From positions 1 to 64,000 of the forward strand of contig QHXI01000052.1 in NCBI GenBank assembly GCA_003222895.1: a stretch of 64,000 nucleotides of DNA, given 5' to 3'. The DNA is from Acidobacteriota bacterium (lineage in GTDB: Bacteria; Acidobacteriota; Blastocatellia; Pyrinomonadales; Pyrinomonadaceae). Both the position numbers and the translations under genes were made by a program. Positions 47,401-55,374 of the stretch are shown here, one piece after another. Below the pieces are notes generated by a model that ran no database searches, had not been told where the DNA came from, and saw nothing but the letters and a program-made list of their open reading frames with translations. Within the stretch, counting starts at the first letter, position 1. Every line of letters begins with the position of its first letter.

Positions 47401-49319
47401 CCGATCCAGCGGTCGTACCAGACGCTCAGATTCAGCAAGGCCCACAGGTTAGCGCTCCAATCGCGCACTTCGCGACGATGCTCGTCTGCCATGCGAGCAA
47501 TGAACTCATAATCGAAAAAGTTTCGCCTGCGCATGGTCGAGTTTAATAAAAGCGCGACCAGTTCGTCGCCTTCGGCGCCGCGAAACCATTCGCGCACCGG
47601 CGCGCCAAATCCGCGCTTCGGTTTGTAAAGCACATCGGCGGGCAGGATCGATTCCAGCGCGCGCTTGAGAATATGCTTGCCCGTATTGCCCTTCACTTTC
47701 AATTCGCGTGGCAGATTCATCGCGTATTCGATCAGGTGATGATCGAGAAACGGCACGCGTGCTTCGACCGAAGTCGCCATGGTGATCTTATCGACGCGCA
47801 TCAGCAGCAACTCCGGCAAGCGAAGTTTCAATTCGAGATAAGTCATCCGGGCGGCGTAATCAGATTGCGGCCGCGCGGTCATAATTGTTTCCTCATATTC
47901 GCGCACCACTTCATACGAGGACGTACCGTTGCGTTGCGCACGCATGGCCGGACTGAGAACGTTTCGCTTGGTTGTTTCATCGAAGATCATGAATCCGCCT
48001 TGAAACAACGACTCGCCTGCGCCCAGGCGCCGGATGAGCTCGGCCGGTAGACGCTTCTTCAGGACCTTACCAGCCAATGGTTGGGCCACCGCCGCGACTG
48101 CGCGACGGGCGATCAACGGCATGCGTTCGGCGTGGCGCCAGAACCGTTCCTGAATTAGCAGAAAGCGGCGGAACCAGTCGTAACCCGCGAATAATTCGTC
48201 TGAGCCTTCGCCCACTTGCACTACGATCGTTCCGGTGTCGCGAGCTAATTTCGAAACGTAATAAAGCGGGATGCATACGGGATCGGCAATCGGTTCGTCC
48301 TGATGAAACACCAAATCGGGAAGAAACTTCTGCATCTCTTCGCGCCCGATCATGACTTCGTGATGATCCGTTGCGAATCGTTTCGAGATTTCCCGCGCAG
48401 AGTCCAACTCGTTCAGCTCTTCGCAATCTTTGAAGCCGATCGTGAAGGTTCGCACCGGTTGCGTCATCTGCTCAGACATCAACGCGACGTTCGCCGACGA
48501 ATCCACGCCACCGGAAAGAAACACTCCGAAGGGCACGTCCGCCATCATGCGTTTTGTGATCGAATCGCGCAGGAGATTGAGGATGTTTGCTTCGTGCTCC
48601 GCTTCGCTAAGTTCGAGCGGTTGTGACGCGGGCAAAGCGTCCCAATATTGATCGAGGCGCAATTCGCCGCCGCGATCGATCGTCAGCATGTGGCCCGCGG
48701 GAATTTTGTGAATGTTACGAAAGAGAGTCTGAGGCGCCGGCGTGGTGACAAACGTCAGATAATGATAGAGCGCATCTTCGTTCACCTCGGCAGTCACCGC
48801 CGGATGTTGGAGGATTGCTTTAATCTCGGAAGCAAAGATGAAGCGCCCCTGGTGATGATAGAAGTAAAGAGGCTTGACGCCGGCCCGGTCGCGCGCCAGC
48901 ACCAGCCGCTCGCGTTCGGCGTCCCACAGCGCGATGCCGTAATCGCCTTCGAGATCGTGAACGAAATCCAGGCCGCGCTCTTCGTAGAGATGCAGGATGG
49001 TTTCCGAATCGGTCCGCGAGCGGTAAACGTGACCACGCTGCTCGAGGCCTTCGCGTAATTTGGCGTGGTTATAAATCTCGCCATTGAAGACCAGCCAGAC
49101 CCGATCCGTGCATCCGCGCATCGGTTGATGGCCGGCTGGCGAAAGATCGATGATCGACAGACGACGAAATCCAAAACCGCCGCGAGCATCGTCGAAAACT
49201 AATTCGCCCGCGTCGTCTGGACCGCGATGCGTCATTATGTCGCGCATCGACACGAGCAACTCGCGCCCGACATTGCCGCGCGTCGCACCATATTCCCAGA
49301 CTCCGCAAATGCCGCACAT
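47397..49319 (-). CDS. asnB: Asparagine synthase-type glutamine amidotransferase
   Basis: 640 residues. The N-terminal glutaminase has catalytic Cys2 (MCGICG) and MTHRGPDDAG; the C-terminal domain has the ATP loop LSGGVDSS (about residue 268) and RVPFLDHHLIEYAM. In polysaccharide operons such enzymes usually amidate a sugar acid instead of making free asparagine. The start is preceded by the repeat region at 49340-49432. The stop overlaps the flippase start by four bases. Confidence 0.9.
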   Translation of the reverse strand: MCGICGVWEYGATRGNVGRELLVSMRDIMTHRGPDDAGELVFDDARGGFGFRRLSIIDLSPAGHQPMRGCTDRVWLVFNGEIYNHAKLREGLEQRGHVYRSRTDSETILHLYEERGLDFVHDLEGDYGIALWDAERERLVLARDRAGVKPLYFYHHQGRFIFASEIKAILQHPAVTAEVNEDALYHYLTFVTTPAPQTLFRNIHKIPAGHMLTIDRGGELRLDQYWDALPASQPLELSEAEHEANILNLLRDSITKRMMADVPFGVFLSGGVDSSANVALMSEQMTQPVRTFTIGFKDCEELNELDSAREISKRFATDHHEVMIGREEMQKFLPDLVFHQDEPIADPVCIPLYYVSKLARDTGTIVVQVGEGSDELFAGYDWFRRFLLIQERFWRHAERMPLIARRAVAAVAQPLAGKVLKKRLPAELIRRLGAGESLFQGGFMIFDETTKRNVLSPAMRAQRNGTSSYEVVREYEETIMTARPQSDYAARMTYLELKLRLPELLLMRVDKITMATSVEARVPFLDHHLIEYAMNLPRELKVKGNTGKHILKRALESILPADVLYKPKRGFGAPVREWFRGAEGDELVALLLNSTMRRRNFFDYEFIARMADEHRREVRDWSANLWALLNLSVWYDRWIG

Positions 49320-49339
49320 TCAGTTATGAATCTCGCTAG

Positions 49340-49432
49340 TTCCCTCTCCCTCTGGGAAAGGTTTAGGGTGAGGGGTTTACCCTCGCGCCCTAGCTAAGTT
49401 CCTCACCCCGGCCCTCTCCCAAAGGGAGAGGG
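49340..49432. repeat. Inverted pair of CCCTCACCC-type repeats
   Basis: TTCCCTCTCCCTCTGGGAAA GG...TTTAGGGTGAGGGG (49340-49375) and CCTCACCCCGGCCCTCTCCC AAAGGGAGAGGG (49401-49432) are inverted copies of a short repeat common in many bacterial genomes. The second copy codes for the last residues of the formyltransferase. Confidence 0.85.
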
Positions 49433-50118
49433 TGGTGAAGCAAAAAGAGTTGTTCGGTTACTTCGTTGAAGAGTTTGGACATCACGTAATATCGCCGTCC
49501 AGACAAATCATTTCGTTTCCAACTCAGTTCGTTTGAGCTTAACAGAGCCACCGCGCGTCGATAAAACATCGCGTCCAGGCTGAACAGGTACTGCTTGGCT
49601 TCCGTCAGCGACTTGCAATGAGATATGTCTACTGGCTCGGACAACAAGATTCTTTCGCCGGTGTCGATGCCGGAATCGATGAAGAAAACCGAGATGCCGG
49701 CCGGTTCCCCCTGCAGCACAGACCACTCCATCACACTCCGGCCGCGATATCCCGGCAATAGCCCGATATGTGCGTTTAGAATCCCCAGCCGGAAGCTGTC
49801 GATCGTGGTTTGCCGATAAATGTTTCCGGTTTTATGCAAGCCAACATCGAGCTTCAGATTCGCGAGCCGTTCTAACGAGCGAGGATGGTCCAACGCGTGG
49901 CGCAGGATTTTCACTTTGCCTTTCAACAACAAGCTGAGCGACTTGAATCGGCGGGATTTCAGCAGCAAACGTCCTGCGTGTTTCGCCCGGTCGCGAGCGC
50001 CTGAGCGCGATGACACCGGACAAAGAATCACCACCAAGTCATGATAACCAGCACGATGAAATTCTTCATATATCGGCAGCGCTCCGGGCAGGGTGTTCGC
50101 GAGTATCGCAAGGCGCAA
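49390..50118 (-). CDS. Formyltransferase family protein, repeat-derived C-terminus
   Basis: 242 residues. The motif ILNAHIGLLPGYRGR (about residue 115) and DTGERILL are typical of 10-formyl-THF-dependent formyltransferases (Fmt/ArnA-like), which in polysaccharide operons formylate an aminosugar. The start is a TTG with GAGGAA upstream, 12 bases after the preceding stop. The last 15 or so residues (PLPLGEGRGE) are encoded by a palindromic repeat, so the natural C-terminus is unclear. Confidence 0.83.
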   Translation of the reverse strand: MRLAILANTLPGALPIYEEFHRAGYHDLVVILCPVSSRSGARDRAKHAGRLLLKSRRFKSLSLLLKGKVKILRHALDHPRSLERLANLKLDVGLHKTGNIYRQTTIDSFRLGILNAHIGLLPGYRGRSVMEWSVLQGEPAGISVFFIDSGIDTGERILLSEPVDISHCKSLTEAKQYLFSLDAMFYRRAVALLSSNELSWKRNDLSGRRYYVMSKLFNEVTEQLFLLHHPLPLGEGRGEELS

Positions 50119-50130
50119 TTGTCTGGTTCC

Positions 50131-50784
50131 TCAGAATCCGCACTGCAGCGCGCGGGCATAAAGACCAAGAAAGGAAACAACCAGCGAAACGTGACGCGCG
50201 CGCGGAACCCAGTTTGTGGGCAACAACTCATAATAGTAGTTCAGCGCATCGAGAAACCTCAAATCGTCGCTTTCCCGCGAATGCACGGCAACGAGATTCA
50301 ATTTCAAAAGCAGATCATCGGCATCGACACTCGCGATCGAACGCTCTTCGATGCGCGCGCGATCATGGACCATCAGACGCATCAGCACGTGCTCGCGGAT
50401 TTCAGTTTCCGTGGAAAGCGAGAAGTTAGGTGGCCACGAAAATCGTTCGGCGAGCAACCGAAAGCTCTTTTCAGAATCGTTTTGGCATTCCTTCAAGAGC
50501 TCAAGAAACTGTGCCGAGTCCGTTGCTGGAATCGTTGGATGGAGTTGCGCGGACGTTAATGAAATGGCACAGAGCGCTGCGATGCAGTCATGGCCGGCAC
50601 TTCCCACCGGCACGCGCTCAGTGTTGTCGTCGGGACGATCGTTAGTTGAAAGTGATTGCTGAAGGCGTTTGAGATAATCGGCCGCTTCGCCAAAAGCCTG
50701 GGGCGTTAAGCCGGCGATGCGATCGCGCACGTCAGAGAATCGCTGCCGGACGGCACCCAGAATTGCAGCCTCACGCGCGCTCAT
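50131..50784 (-). CDS. Helical protein of unknown function, polysaccharide operon
   Basis: 217 residues from the ATG at 50784, which overlaps the stop of the upstream deacetylase-like gene by four bases. It has no signal peptide and no metal or cofactor motif I recognise. It is mostly helical, with a conserved-looking C-terminal stretch (LNYYYELLPTNWVP, then LVVSFLGLYARAL). Tight coupling suggests a partner in the modification steps of the same pathway. Function unknown. Confidence 0.7.
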   Translation of the reverse strand: MSAREAAILGAVRQRFSDVRDRIAGLTPQAFGEAADYLKRLQQSLSTNDRPDDNTERVPVGSAGHDCIAALCAISLTSAQLHPTIPATDSAQFLELLKECQNDSEKSFRLLAERFSWPPNFSLSTETEIREHVLMRLMVHDRARIEERSIASVDADDLLLKLNLVAVHSRESDDLRFLDALNYYYELLPTNWVPRARHVSLVVSFLGLYARALQCGF

Positions 50785-51917
50785 TTGCCACTCGCGGTTT
50801 TGATTGCGAAACGGCCGCATTGTATGTCCGCGGCAATCTCGCTCAAGGTAACGCACTTAATGTCAGCAGCTTTCGACACGTACATCACGAAGCGTTCGAT
50901 ATGCGAAAAGTCTTGAATGTCTTTCGTGTGATTTTCGAGAATGACTGGCACTCTTTCGACCTGCGCCGCCCTCGCCCGCTTGCGAATTGAATCCAGCATT
51001 TCACGCATCAGCGAATAATCCAGCTGCGCGAGATCGGAAATTAAATGACGGCCTTTGAGATAGGGCAGCACTCCCTTTTCGTAAATCTTTTGCATCGGAG
51101 TAGCATTCGCTTGGGCCCATTCGTGACCGTAAGCGGCAACGGTCCGGCCGCCGTTCGCGGCGCTGTCCTGCGAACCCACTCGCGATTTCATCGCGCCAAT
51201 CACCTTACGCGCGTGATGCTGAAATGTTTGCCGCCGCGAGCCATAAAAATGATTTGTCGGAATGCACACGATCGCTTCCTGTTTGTCAGACACTCTTCGC
51301 GCGTCCGTCATCACGGGATAGAACGGCACAAAGTCTTCTTCGCAATTTGCATAATCGAGGTCGATCCGCCGCGTGTGATAGCGCACGCCGCCTACGATGC
51401 TCATATCGAAAACAATTCCGAATTCAGCCAGCGTGTTCAGAATGTGCGGCGATGGCGCGATGCACCACGAACCCGATCGAAACGAAACGCAGTGGTAATT
51501 CGGATCGATGGCGCGCAACAACTTTTCGAGATACTCTTTGCCGCGCGCGATCATTTGCCGGGCTGCTTCGGCAGAATATTTCAGGATCGACCAGTCGCCA
51601 TTCAATTTCCACCGGCCCTCTTGATAACGCGCATCGCTCCACTGCGGATGAATGTGCAACTGAATATCATGACCTTCACGGAGTGTTTCGCGGACCTGTT
51701 GCTCCCACTCCAAGGCCAAAGCTTTTAACTCAGGATGCTTGTCGCCGAGTTTTTTGAACGTAAGTTGCTGCATCACCTCGGCATTGAACGAGCCGCGAAT
51801 GCCGTGCGAGTTGTAAATGCGAACCAACTCGCGCATCGGGCGAAACTGTAGCTCGTGCGGATCGCCAGACCCGTCGCCGCTCAATTCCCAATCATCGACA
51901 AATGCTAAGTAGATCAT
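50781..51917 (-). CDS. Polysaccharide deacetylase-like protein
   Basis: 378 residues from the ATG at 51917; a TTG three codons upstream is less likely. The start YLAFVDDWE carries the Asp pair of the NodB fold, and DIQLHIHPQW the metal-binding His motif. Later parts (VSFRSGSWCIAPSP, NHFYGSRRQTF) fit large NodB-like enzymes of surface-glycan loci. It probably deacetylates an N-acetylated sugar. A short palindromic repeat (51144-51171) lies in frame near residue 255 (SQDSAANGGRTV) and may be an inserted loop. Confidence 0.75.
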   Translation of the reverse strand: MIYLAFVDDWELSGDGSGDPHELQFRPMRELVRIYNSHGIRGSFNAEVMQQLTFKKLGDKHPELKALALEWEQQVRETLREGHDIQLHIHPQWSDARYQEGRWKLNGDWSILKYSAEAARQMIARGKEYLEKLLRAIDPNYHCVSFRSGSWCIAPSPHILNTLAEFGIVFDMSIVGGVRYHTRRIDLDYANCEEDFVPFYPVMTDARRVSDKQEAIVCIPTNHFYGSRRQTFQHHARKVIGAMKSRVGSQDSAANGGRTVAAYGHEWAQANATPMQKIYEKGVLPYLKGRHLISDLAQLDYSLMREMLDSIRKRARAAQVERVPVILENHTKDIQDFSHIERFVMYVSKAADIKCVTLSEIAADIQCGRFAIKTASGK

Positions 51918-51970
51918 TGGCTGCAATTTGAAACTGGAAGCAAACGCAGACTGTACACGTCTTTTCGGAA

Positions 51971-54123
51971 TTACAAACTCATTTGGCCGCGCCCGATAGC
52001 CAAGCGCGTCTGTTCGTCTTCGCGATTACAAACCGGGACAATAACCCAAGTTAAGTGCATGGGAACACTTGCCTCAATCGTCCAGCACGCCGACACCGAA
52101 GAATCTTTTGCGCCGTAATCTCGTGATGAGAACCGAGCCTCTAACTCCGGTTTGACGGCCAGATCGCTCGGTATGATCAGCAATCGCGCCCCGCTCATAT
52201 TATCGCAGGCTCCGATGTTTCCATCAGGGCGCACAGAACTTTCCAAACCGGGCGCAAAGTGGAAACGAAAGGAAAACTGATGTGTTCCTGTTCCCGACAT
52301 TTCGTCTTCAAGCAACCAGTAACGACCCTGCTTGTCGAACCGAACGGTGCGACGATGAGTTACCGGCTGGGCCAATCGTTGATAGCCATAATGCTCGGCG
52401 ACTACCACGTCTGCTTCGGCGTTGCTCTCCCAATTAAGCACGCGCGGTTGGGCTTCGTTGCCGATGACAAATGGAAACTGTTCATCAATTGTGTTCTGTT
52501 CAGCGTGATCGACTTGCACAGTCGAGTGATAAGCAGTAGATCGAAACAGGTGACGCTCGCTCAAGTTCGCGGTGTAAAGATAAGTCCCCGGATCGACGAT
52601 GAACGGAACGCCGCAGGCAGAAACTTCGATGCTCAATGCGTCGTTGTGTCCGTGCGAGCCGCGGCCCTTGACGCTGCTGTCGCTCGCATTGAAGAGCAGG
52701 TACAAATCGGCGGCATTGAACCATCGGGCAACGATTCGTAATCGCGTAAGCCTGGTTCACCCAGAATCCAAAGAAGCTCTTCCGGCACCAGCGCGCTCGG
52801 AATTTCAAAACGCGGCTCTTGAAAGATCGCCGCGCCCAGCGCCAGCACGTAGCCATGATCATCGGCTGCTCGTTGAACGATCGGCATCACCTGGCCGCTG
52901 TCTGAATCTCCAATTAGCGGCGCACGTCCATCTGGCCGCAAATAAGCCGCCATGTACGCGAGCATCGCGCGCAGCTTGGTCCAATAATTCTCGGCGATCT
53001 CGACGCCGTTCAAATGACACAGCACGAACGAATAAAGAAACAACTCGACCTTCAAGCGATGGTATCCGGTGGAGGCTTCGTAATCGGCGCCGTCGGGCAG
53101 CATTTGCTTGTCCATCTCAGAGAGCAGTTCGCGCAAACCGAATTCGCGCCACTCATCAGCGGCTTGCAATTCCGGCAACAACACGCCAATCCAAAGCAGC
53201 CCCGCGACATCCGCCAGATAATGATTACTCGTAGCGAGGTGTGAGAATTCGAGATTCCGTTGAATGTGCGCGCCGTGCTGATCGAAAGTTTTGAGCAACT
53301 CTTTCAGCGCCAATTCATCCATCTGCGGCGCGCGCAGGAACAGCTCGAACGCGGTCAACAGATTCATCGCGCGCAGCGCAACTTCCATCGCGCAATTCCA
53401 ATTCACGCCGCGCGCAACCGGATTTTGTCGCCGCCAGCCCGCCAGCTGCTCGAAAAATTGGCCACTGTGTTTTGAATCGTTGGTGATTGAGTAGGCGCGG
53501 CCCAACGTTATGAAATGCGACAGCCGATTCAGATCCCAAAGGACGCGAGCATCCGAGCCGTCGTTGCGGTGCAGATTGATGTCGGCATGAAAGTCGAGCG
53601 GCCAATGGAATCCCGAAAGCGGATCGCGATTCCAATCAATCTCTTCGCTACCGAAACATTTCTCGCCAAACCCAAGCAGCGGCCAGCAATGATCGTTCGC
53701 AATTCGATTTGCTTGCGAAACCAATCGCGTAGTCTCAGCCGAATAAAGCCGTTGCTGAAGCGCGCTCGTCTTTTTTAAATCGTGAAAACCTGGAAAGAAT
53801 TTTGGCTTAACTCGCGAGCGAAAATGCGCGAGCAAGTCGGACGCTCTGATGCGCGCGAACTCTTCGCGCAAGAGCGCCGGTTGCTGATCCAATTGGCCTA
53901 GCGACGCACGCTCACGCCGCTGCAGGCTGAGTTGCCGCATGCGCCGCGTCGCTTCCAGCGCGGCCGTGCGCGCGCTGACCTCGCCGCGCAACATTCGTTT
54001 TGCCGTCGATAGAATTTTCAACCGAGGAAGGTTAAAGGGGAATACGCGAAAGGGCAAAGGTGTCCGGGCGGCAGGTGTCAGCGTACCGACTTCAGTCGGG
54101 TTTTGGGGCTGAAAAACGCCCAA
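51971..54123 (-). pseudogene. Heparinase II/III family protein, frameshifted
   Basis: The first frame (54123-52633) encodes the alpha-toroid of a heparinase II/III-like protein (NWNCAMEVALRAMNLLTAFELF, DGADYEASTGYHRLKVELF). It runs to YESLPDGS, then leaves frame. The second frame (52705-51971, visible from about 52725) continues with DLYLLFNASDSSVKG and the beta-sandwich (GSHGHNDALSIEV, with the conserved His pair). About 15-20 residues seem missing at about 52710-52725. The N-terminal about 25 residues are encoded by the palindromic repeat 54080-54139; the true start is probably near 54021 or 53994. Confidence 0.83.
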
Positions 54124-54139
54124 CTAAAGTTGGCACTCT
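54080..54139. repeat. Palindromic intergenic repeat, family A (copy 2)
   Basis: AGCGTACCGACTTCAGTCGG G and CCCAACTAAAGTTGGCACTC T, closely matching the element at 1833-1891. It separates wecB from the heparinase-like gene within the polysaccharide operon and extends into the open frame of the latter. Confidence 0.8.
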
Positions 54140-54150
54140 AACGCGCCATA

Positions 54151-55254
54151 TCAGCTCGCTCCCATCAGCGCATCCAAAATTCGATCCGCCGTTTTTCCGT
54201 CCCATAATGGCGGAATGCGCAAGTTGTTTTTGTCGGGCGGATGATCGAGCACTTCGTTAGCGGCCGCCACGATTCGCGCAGTTTGTGTTCCGGCAATTCT
54301 GTTCGTGCCCATCTCAACAGTGATCGGCCGTTCGGTGTTTTCGCGCAAAGTTATGCACGGAATTCCGAGCACTGTGGTCTCTTCCTGAATCCCGCCCGAG
54401 TCGGTCAGCACCAGACGCGCGCCGCTGAGCAATTGCAAAAAATCCAGATAACTCGCCGGATCGATCACGATCAGGCCTTTCATATTTGCCACACGCTCAG
54501 TCAGGCCGAGCTCATCGATCATCTTGCGCGTGCGCGGATGAGCGGGAAAAACGATCGGCAGTCGCTGCGAAATTCTTTCAAGCGCATCGAGGATTCGACT
54601 GAGGGCCGCGTGCTCATCAACGTTTGACGGGCGATGCAGCGTCAGGACTGCGTAGTCTTTGTCCTCGAGACCGAGATCCGCGCGCGCCGTCGATTTCCTG
54701 GCGCGCCCGAGATTCTCGAGCAGCGAATCTATCATGATGTTGCCGACAAAACGGATTCGTTCTGCCGGGATACCTTCTGACTTCAAATTCTCATCCGCAT
54801 CGGCTGAAGGTGTTAGCAGCAAGTCGGCGATCTGATCGGTGAGTACGCGATTGATTTCTTCGGGCATCGTGCGATCGCGGCTGCGCAAACCGGCTTCGAC
54901 GTGCGCGACTTTGACATCGAGCTTTGCACAAACCAGCGCGCAAGCGATGGTTGAATTCACGTCGCCGACAACTAGAACCCAATCAGGCTTTTCGTTGATC
55001 ACGCTTGGTTCGAAGGCTTGAATGACGCCGGCGGTTTGCACCGCGTGGCTTGCAGAACCGACACCGAGATCGACATCAGGATCAGGTATTTCCAAGTCCC
55101 GAAAGAACGCGTCCGACATGGCCGCATCATAATGCTGACCGGTATGAATCAGAATGGGATGAAATTCGTTTGACCGGCGCCTCATGGCGGCCACGATCGG
55201 CGCAACCTTCATGAAGTTGGGCCGCGCGCCGGCAACGATGATGACTTTGAGCAT
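54151..55254 (-). CDS. wecB: UDP-N-acetylglucosamine 2-epimerase (non-hydrolysing)
   Basis: 367 residues from the ATG at 55254; a longer upstream frame is rejected because it runs through a palindromic repeat. Family hallmarks: IVAGARPNFMKVAPI, ILIHTGQHYD, VAHVEAGLRSRDRTMPEEINR, and DSGGIQEETTVLGIPCITLRENTERPIT. It makes UDP-ManNAc, a precursor for the surface glycan. Second gene of the operon, between two repeats. Confidence 0.93.
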   Translation of the reverse strand: MLKVIIVAGARPNFMKVAPIVAAMRRRSNEFHPILIHTGQHYDAAMSDAFFRDLEIPDPDVDLGVGSASHAVQTAGVIQAFEPSVINEKPDWVLVVGDVNSTIACALVCAKLDVKVAHVEAGLRSRDRTMPEEINRVLTDQIADLLLTPSADADENLKSEGIPAERIRFVGNIMIDSLLENLGRARKSTARADLGLEDKDYAVLTLHRPSNVDEHAALSRILDALERISQRLPIVFPAHPRTRKMIDELGLTERVANMKGLIVIDPASYLDFLQLLSGARLVLTDSGGIQEETTVLGIPCITLRENTERPITVEMGTNRIAGTQTARIVAAANEVLDHPPDKNNLRIPPLWDGKTADRILDALMGAS

Positions 55255-55283
55255 TGAAGTTACAAGTGAGCCGTCGCGACGAT

Positions 55284-55374
55284 GTCGGTACCGCCCGCGT
55301 AAGCGGGTGGGATAAAGCATGCGCGGTTGACTTAATCATTGACCCCATCTGCTTACGCAGATGGTACTGACCTC
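55284..55374. repeat. Palindromic intergenic repeat, family C (copy 2)
   Basis: GTCGGTACCGCCCGCGTAAG CGGGTGGGAT and CCCCATCTGCTTACGCAGAT GGTACTGACCTC, the same architecture as 37802-37889. It lies between the bi-domain oxidoreductase and wecB and just touches the stop codon of the former. Confidence 0.88.

Noticed and set aside
55255-55320. N-terminal extension of wecB
   Set aside because: Derived from the repeat at 55284-55374; the family begins at MLKVIIVAGARPNF.
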